The notes under the pieces are model-generated. The model searched no databases and was not told the DNA's origin. It worked only from the letters and a program-made list of their open reading frames with translations. 64,000 nt of DNA, taken from the NCBI RefSeq assembly GCF_026413145.1, contig NZ_JAOVYZ010000001.1:1-64000 (forward strand), read 5' to 3'. The translations under genes and the position numbers were made by a program. This DNA comes from Limosilactobacillus kribbianus (GTDB lineage Bacteria; Bacillota; Bacilli; Lactobacillales; Lactobacillaceae). Below, piece after piece: positions 60,463-64,000 of this stretch (position 1 is the stretch's first letter; each line of letters opens with the position of its first letter).

Positions 60463-61218
60463 ATGCTAACAAAGAAACGCCGGCGCTTGGCCCTGCGCAC
60501 CTGCTCGCTGGCCGGGCGCCTGCTCATCGAGAACGGGTCGAACATGGACCGGGTCAATGACACGCTCAACCACATGGCCCGCAGTGCGGGGCTCAAGGAC
60601 TTTCAGGCCTTTACGACCGTCACGGGGATGGTGCTGGGGGCCAACAACCTGCCGAACGCCATCGTCATGAACATTCGCCGGCGCAAAAATGACCTGAGCA
60701 AGATTGCCGCCGTCAACGAAATTTCCCGGGAAATGGCCCAGGGGCTGATCACCTTACCGGAGGCCTATGCTCAGTTGAAGTGGGTAGATCGCCAGGGGCC
60801 TTATAAGTTCCAAAACCTGGTCGAGGCCCTGGCTGCCGCCGTCCTCAGCCTGGCATTGATGATTGTCTTTACCGGCGACTACCGCGACTGCTGGGCCGGC
60901 TTCATCGATGGCGGGATCAGCTATGCCGTCTTTTCCTACATGATCCGCAAGTTTAAGATCCAGTACCTGGGAGAGTTCTGTTCGTCTTTGGTAATCGGCT
61001 TCTTGGCTGTGGTGATGGTTAAATTAGGCTGGGCCCACGATATCAATGATATCATCATCGGTGCCGTCATGCCCCTGGTACCCGGAATCCCGCTGACTAA
61101 CGCCGCCCGTGACCTGGTGTCTGGCAACCTGATCAGCGGACCGACACGAGGAATTGAGGCAATCCTGACGGCGGTGGCGATCGGCAGTGCGATCGTGATT
61201 GTTTTGCACTTTGTTTAG
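60463..61218 (+). CDS. Threonine/serine exporter, ThrE-domain subunit (YjjP-like)
   Basis: A 251-residue protein with a soluble N-terminal part (about 1-120; LLIENGSNMDRVNDTLNHMA and TVTGMVLGANN) and five C-terminal helices. Corresponds to the first half of the fused ThrE protein at 37614. The conserved MPLVPGIPLTNAARDLVSG segment is intact. Works with the next gene (11-bp gap) as a two-subunit exporter of amino acids or, as in E. coli YjjPB, succinate-like acids. Confidence 0.9.
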   Translation: MLTKKRRRLALRTCSLAGRLLIENGSNMDRVNDTLNHMARSAGLKDFQAFTTVTGMVLGANNLPNAIVMNIRRRKNDLSKIAAVNEISREMAQGLITLPEAYAQLKWVDRQGPYKFQNLVEALAAAVLSLALMIVFTGDYRDCWAGFIDGGISYAVFSYMIRKFKIQYLGEFCSSLVIGFLAVVMVKLGWAHDINDIIIGAVMPLVPGIPLTNAARDLVSGNLISGPTRGIEAILTAVAIGSAIVIVLHFV

Positions 61219-61229
61219 GAGGGGAAGAG

Positions 61230-61697
61230 ATGTATTACTGGTTAAACTTATTGCTGCAGTTTTTTCTTTCCTATATCTCAACCATCTGTTTTGGAATCCT
61301 GCTTCACATCCCAGTCAAAGCCTATAACATCGCTGGAATTATCGGTGGGGGCTCCTGGGTGATCTATTGGATCATGTACTACCAGCAGGGGGTGGGCCTG
61401 TCCTTTAGCAACCTTGCCGCAGCCGTTTTGATTGCCATCTGCAGCCGTTTTGCTGCCCAACACAAGAAAATGCCGACAATCGTCTTCGAGGTTCCCGCCC
61501 TGGTGCCGTTTGTGCCCGGGGGCCAGGCCTACAAGATGGTCCGCAACTTTGCGATCGGCAACTACCACCTGGTGACCTTTTACTTCTACCAGGTGGTGGT
61601 GATTGTCGGGGCAATTACGCTTGGCTTTGGCCTGGGTGAACTGCTGAACCGGATAATTCATTATCGCCGGTGGCGGAGTGTCAAAAGGACTCGTTGA
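61230..61697 (+). CDS. Threonine/serine exporter, ThrE_2-domain subunit (YjjB-like)
   Basis: A 155-residue protein with four to five helices; VPALVPFVPGGQAYKMVRNF is the ThrE_2 signature. Complements the preceding subunit. GGAGGGG precedes the ATG. The stop is followed by an extended -10-like TGTGGTATACT, then the TnpB element region. Confidence 0.9.
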   Translation: MYYWLNLLLQFFLSYISTICFGILLHIPVKAYNIAGIIGGGSWVIYWIMYYQQGVGLSFSNLAAAVLIAICSRFAAQHKKMPTIVFEVPALVPFVPGGQAYKMVRNFAIGNYHLVTFYFYQVVVIVGAITLGFGLGELLNRIIHYRRWRSVKRTR

Positions 61698-61821
61698 TGT
61701 GGTATACTCAATTGAAATCAATATTTGAAAATTAGGAGATGATCAATGATTATCAAATAAATCATTAAATATTATCAAAAATAGTATAATATTACTGGAG
61801 GCTAAAACGTGAGGTGATATT

Positions 61822-61878
61822 ATGCTACCGAGAATGATTGAGCCAAAGATGATCGCTGAGCGCACGCCTACCAATTGA
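61822..61878 (+). pseudogene. Probable remnant of an IS607-type TnpA (serine recombinase)
   Basis: ATG 61822 follows GAGGTGAT with good spacing and opens 18 codons: a PKMIAE start typical of IS607 TnpA N-termini, joined directly to RTPTN, a motif that in IS607 TnpA follows the helix-turn-helix, then TGA where the family has Arg, then in the same frame R-D-A-T-K and TAG. I read this as an internally deleted TnpA. The match is short, so this is inference. Confidence 0.4.
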
Positions 61879-61921
61879 AGAGATGCCACAAAATAGTAAT
61901 CTTTGAAAGGTGGTGAAAATA

Positions 61922-63076
61922 ATGCTCAGAACGGAAAAAGTGCGTCTGTATCCCAACACAACCATGAAAAAAGTTCTTGATGCTTTGTGTGATTATCGAC
62001 GCTATTGCTGGAACCATGGATTAGCCCTGTGGAATGACATGTACGACGAGTCACTGATTATGGATAACAAGAAACTTCGCCCGAATGCCTATAAGGTCCG
62101 AAATGAGTTGGTCGCTAATAAAGCGGACTGGCAATACGGATTATCAGCTCGCTGCTTACAATTGACGATTGCTGACCTGGGGAAAGCCTGGCAAAACTTC
62201 TTCGACAAAAGTCAGCCGGATTGGGGCAAGCCGCATTTCAGATCGAAGCGCGCACCCCGCCAAGGTTTTAAAACTGACCGCGCCAAGATCGTCAATGGGA
62301 AGTTACGGTTAGATAAGCCTCGTGGAATTAAGGGCAATTACGATCTGCCTTTTAAGGGTGCTCAAAGCATAGAGGGTGAATTAAAAGTCGTTTCAGTTTA
62401 CCGGGAAAACGGCAAGTACTGGGCTTCCTTACCGTTTGAGGTTCAGAAATCGTCAAAGCCGCAAACTGGTCAAAGCACGGCCGTTGACGTTAACGTGGGG
62501 CACTTTAACTACACCGCAGGCGAGGTCAACACCTTGCCGAAGCGATTGCGAAAGCTTTACCAGCGCATCAAGTACTATCAACGGGTATTAGCTCGTAAAC
62601 GCAAAGTGAATGGCAAGTTAGCTAATCGCAGTAAGAATTACGTGCAGACGAAAGCCAAGCTGCAACGTGATTATCGGCGAGTAACAAACCTTCAAAATGA
62701 CATTTTACAAAAATTTACGACGAATCTGGTTGATAACTATGACACGATCGTGATTGAAGATCTGGCAGTTAAGCAGATGCAGATGAGCCATGTTGCTTCT
62801 AAGGGCTTGCAGCGGTCCCTGTTCGGCAAGTTTCGCCAGATTTTGACCTACAAAACCGAATGGTATGGGAAGCAGTTAGTCCTGGCCGATCAACATTATC
62901 CCAGCACCCAGCGCTGTGCTAAGTGCGGTCACGTCAAAACAGGCAAAGACAAGATCACTCTACAAGGTAATGCCAATCACCATACTAAGCATAACGAATA
63001 TATCTGTTATCAATGTGGTTACCATAATGATCGTGATCAAAATGCAGTGCTCAATCTCTTGGCATTAGTACAGTAA
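61922..63076 (+). CDS. tnpB: TnpB RNA-guided nuclease (OrfB)
   Basis: A 384-residue TnpB. RuvC-like catalytic residues are present: Asp near 189 in TAVDVNVGHF, Glu 279 in IVIEDLAVKQM and Asp near 370-372 in HNDRDQNAVLNL; the zinc ribbon CAKCGH...CYQCGY is intact. N-terminal wedge/REC part starts RTEKVRLYPNTTMKKVLDAL. ATG 61922 follows AAAGGTGG. TnpB cleaves DNA guided by an RNA from the element's 3' end, keeping copies of the transposon; alone it cannot transpose. Confidence 0.93.
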   Translation: MLRTEKVRLYPNTTMKKVLDALCDYRRYCWNHGLALWNDMYDESLIMDNKKLRPNAYKVRNELVANKADWQYGLSARCLQLTIADLGKAWQNFFDKSQPDWGKPHFRSKRAPRQGFKTDRAKIVNGKLRLDKPRGIKGNYDLPFKGAQSIEGELKVVSVYRENGKYWASLPFEVQKSSKPQTGQSTAVDVNVGHFNYTAGEVNTLPKRLRKLYQRIKYYQRVLARKRKVNGKLANRSKNYVQTKAKLQRDYRRVTNLQNDILQKFTTNLVDNYDTIVIEDLAVKQMQMSHVASKGLQRSLFGKFRQILTYKTEWYGKQLVLADQHYPSTQRCAKCGHVKTGKDKITLQGNANHHTKHNEYICYQCGYHNDRDQNAVLNLLALVQ

Positions 63077-63190
63077 TTATCATTATGAGGGTGGGCTACA
63101 CCCTTCAAGCTATCAGAGCCAGTCAATGCGATTACTCCCTAGTTGGAATACCGGAATACTGGTGTTGACGGTAGTAAATAAAATTAAGAA
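63077..63190 (+). ncRNA. Candidate omega RNA / right end of the TnpB element
   Basis: Directly after tnpB, GAGGGTG-ggcta-CACCCTT forms a stem-loop (63087-63106), followed by a CCGGAATACTGG hairpin near 63150. In IS200/IS605 and IS607 elements the omega RNA spans the tnpB 3' end and this region, and the guide lies just past the element's right end. Location is by analogy; ends unknown. Confidence 0.35.
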
Positions 63191-63231
63191 AGGAAGACTA
63201 TATTCCTTCACAAATATGATCAAATAAGTAA

Positions 63232-63951
63232 ATGATGATATTTGTTCACGTTTTATATAGCAGATTAAGCACAAAAATGTTTATTGAACGTGACGACCAC
63301 CGCTTACGGCGTTTTGCCATTGGCGGCGTGTTCTTTCTTATTCTAATGTTGCTGATCATGTTTAACTCGTCAGTGGCGACGATGATCGATGCTGTTTTAC
63401 AATCACTGTTTACCGGTCAACGAATTGAGGGGGCGGGCTGGTTCCATGCCCTGATGACCCTCCTGTCCTTTTTGGCAAAGCCGACGATGGACATCATCTG
63501 GATTCTGATCATTGCCGTGATTCTCTGGCTCAAGCGCTATCAAATTCCGGCGCTGTGGGCGGCCTGTACCCTACTTGGCGGGGACGTCTTTGGTGAGCTC
63601 TTTAAGCACATCGTCAAGCGGGCTCGGCCGGCACAGCACCTGGCAGCCGATGATGGCTACAGTTTCCCCAGTGGTCACGTCCTGGGCTTCTTCCTGGTGG
63701 CCGCGGTCCTTCTGCTGATCGTGGTTCCACTGATCCGCAAGCATTCGACGCGGACGATCTGCCAGCTGCTGATCGTCTTTGCCGTCTTCTTCCTGGCCGT
63801 TTCCCGGGTGTACCTCTACGCCCACTGGCCGTTTGACACGATTGGTGCCATGCTTCTGGCCTACACCTGGCTTCAGGTAGCCGAATGGCTCTACGTGGCC
63901 TGGGCACCGCGCCTCTTGCGGATTCCGTTTTTATCGAGTTCTGAAATTTAA
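63232..63951 (+). CDS. PAP2 family phosphatase
   Basis: A 239-residue membrane protein with six helices. Phosphatase motifs: KHIVKRARP, PSGH in SFPSGHVLGFF and SRVYLYAHWPFD, all intact. Dephosphorylates lipid phosphates such as undecaprenyl pyrophosphate or phosphatidic acid at the membrane. Neither ATG 63232 nor the internal ATG 63277 has a ribosome binding site; the start region lies just behind the TnpB element, which may have replaced the native promoter and first codons. Confidence 0.85.
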   Translation: MMIFVHVLYSRLSTKMFIERDDHRLRRFAIGGVFFLILMLLIMFNSSVATMIDAVLQSLFTGQRIEGAGWFHALMTLLSFLAKPTMDIIWILIIAVILWLKRYQIPALWAACTLLGGDVFGELFKHIVKRARPAQHLAADDGYSFPSGHVLGFFLVAAVLLLIVVPLIRKHSTRTICQLLIVFAVFFLAVSRVYLYAHWPFDTIGAMLLAYTWLQVAEWLYVAWAPRLLRIPFLSSSEI

Positions 63952-63962
63952 TTTGATGAGGA

Positions 63963-63989
63963 GAAAAGCCGTGGCAACGCGGCTTTTTA
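63963..63989 (+). terminator. Terminator of the PAP2 gene
   Basis: AAAAGCCG pairs with CGGCTTTT (loop TGGCAACG-like), then T run. Confidence 0.8.
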
Positions 63990-64000
63990 GTTTGCTATGA

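Larger units (their letters stand above)
61785..63190 (+). mobile_element. TnpB-only insertion element (IS607/IS605 type), boundaries approximate
   Basis: An AT-rich stretch with its own TATAAT (61785-61790), a short TnpA-like remnant, an intact-looking tnpB and a 3' region with small hairpins. No functional TnpA, no terminal inverted repeats and no target duplication are evident, as expected for these families. It lies between the ThrE subunit genes and PAP2. The exact ends cannot be fixed from one copy. Confidence 0.65.

Noticed and set aside
1-64000. CRISPR array or prophage
   Set aside because: No regularly spaced direct repeats, no cas genes, and no phage structural, lysis or integrase genes in the window.

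Overview
The window looks like chromosomal DNA from a heterofermentative lactic acid bacterium of the Lactobacillaceae, most plausibly a Limosilactobacillus (fermentum/reuteri group). Grounds: GC-rich coding with AT-rich intergenic gaps, AGGAGG-type ribosome binding sites, CcpA (cre) boxes, and a typical gene set (oleate hydratase, sucrose phosphorylase, KtrAB, MprF, DyP peroxidase, RNase J, soluble fumarate reductase with fumarase). The species call is inference. No prophage, CRISPR array or rRNA operon was seen. One tRNA (Asp, GTC) is present.

Layout. 1-1.4 kb: a decayed cyclic-di-GMP pair (5'-truncated GGDEF gene and an EAL gene with an in-frame stop). 1.5-7 kb: oleate hydratase diverging from a ktrB-ktrA-methyltransferase-aldo/keto reductase operon. 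7.0-7.7 kb: an AT-rich pocket with three small genes, including a candidate type I toxin peptide. 7.7-14.7 kb: esterase, GNAT, an Lsa-like ABC-F protein with a possible attenuator, DyP peroxidase, and a YfcC carrier with an M20 dipeptidase. 14.9-18.7 kb: MFS-sucrose phosphorylase operon under two LacI-type operators, and an aldo/keto reductase. 18.7-22.7 kb: divergent beta-lactamase-fold hydrolase and D,D-carboxypeptidase, then a secreted C69 dipeptidase. 22.8-29.3 kb: galM, small proteins, DUF2252, an ORF-3-like fusion, alcohol dehydrogenase and cyclophilin.

29.4-31.9 kb: small alarmone synthetase overlapping a two-component system. 32.2-37.5 kb: fumarase, fumarate reductase and a dicarboxylate antiporter followed by a LysR regulator, a reductive malate/fumarate-to-succinate branch that can re-oxidise NADH. 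37.6-45.6 kb: ThrE exporter, UDG-like protein, 14-TM efflux pump, a hairpin-rich convergent gap, rarA, hydrolase, DJ-1 protein and a 2-hydroxyacid dehydrogenase. 45.7-56.3 kb: mprF, tRNA-Asp, a pseudouridine synthase followed by a long structured palindrome, an MDR pump with DUF4811 partner and divergent MerR regulator, RNase J and a CPBP protease. 56.5-60.4 kb: universal stress protein, then a metal cluster (two VIT transporters, a CDF exporter, a DtxR regulator). 60.5-64 kb: split ThrE exporter, a TnpB-only mobile element with a probable IS607-type TnpA remnant, and a PAP2 phosphatase.

The most unusual signals are the 7 kb small-peptide pocket, the TnpB element with its decayed partner and downstream RNA candidate, the ~108-nt palindrome after the pseudouridine synthase, the palindromic repeat shared by two distant intergenic gaps, the ABC-F leader, and the overlapping palindromes in the MDR-pump/MerR divergent promoter.
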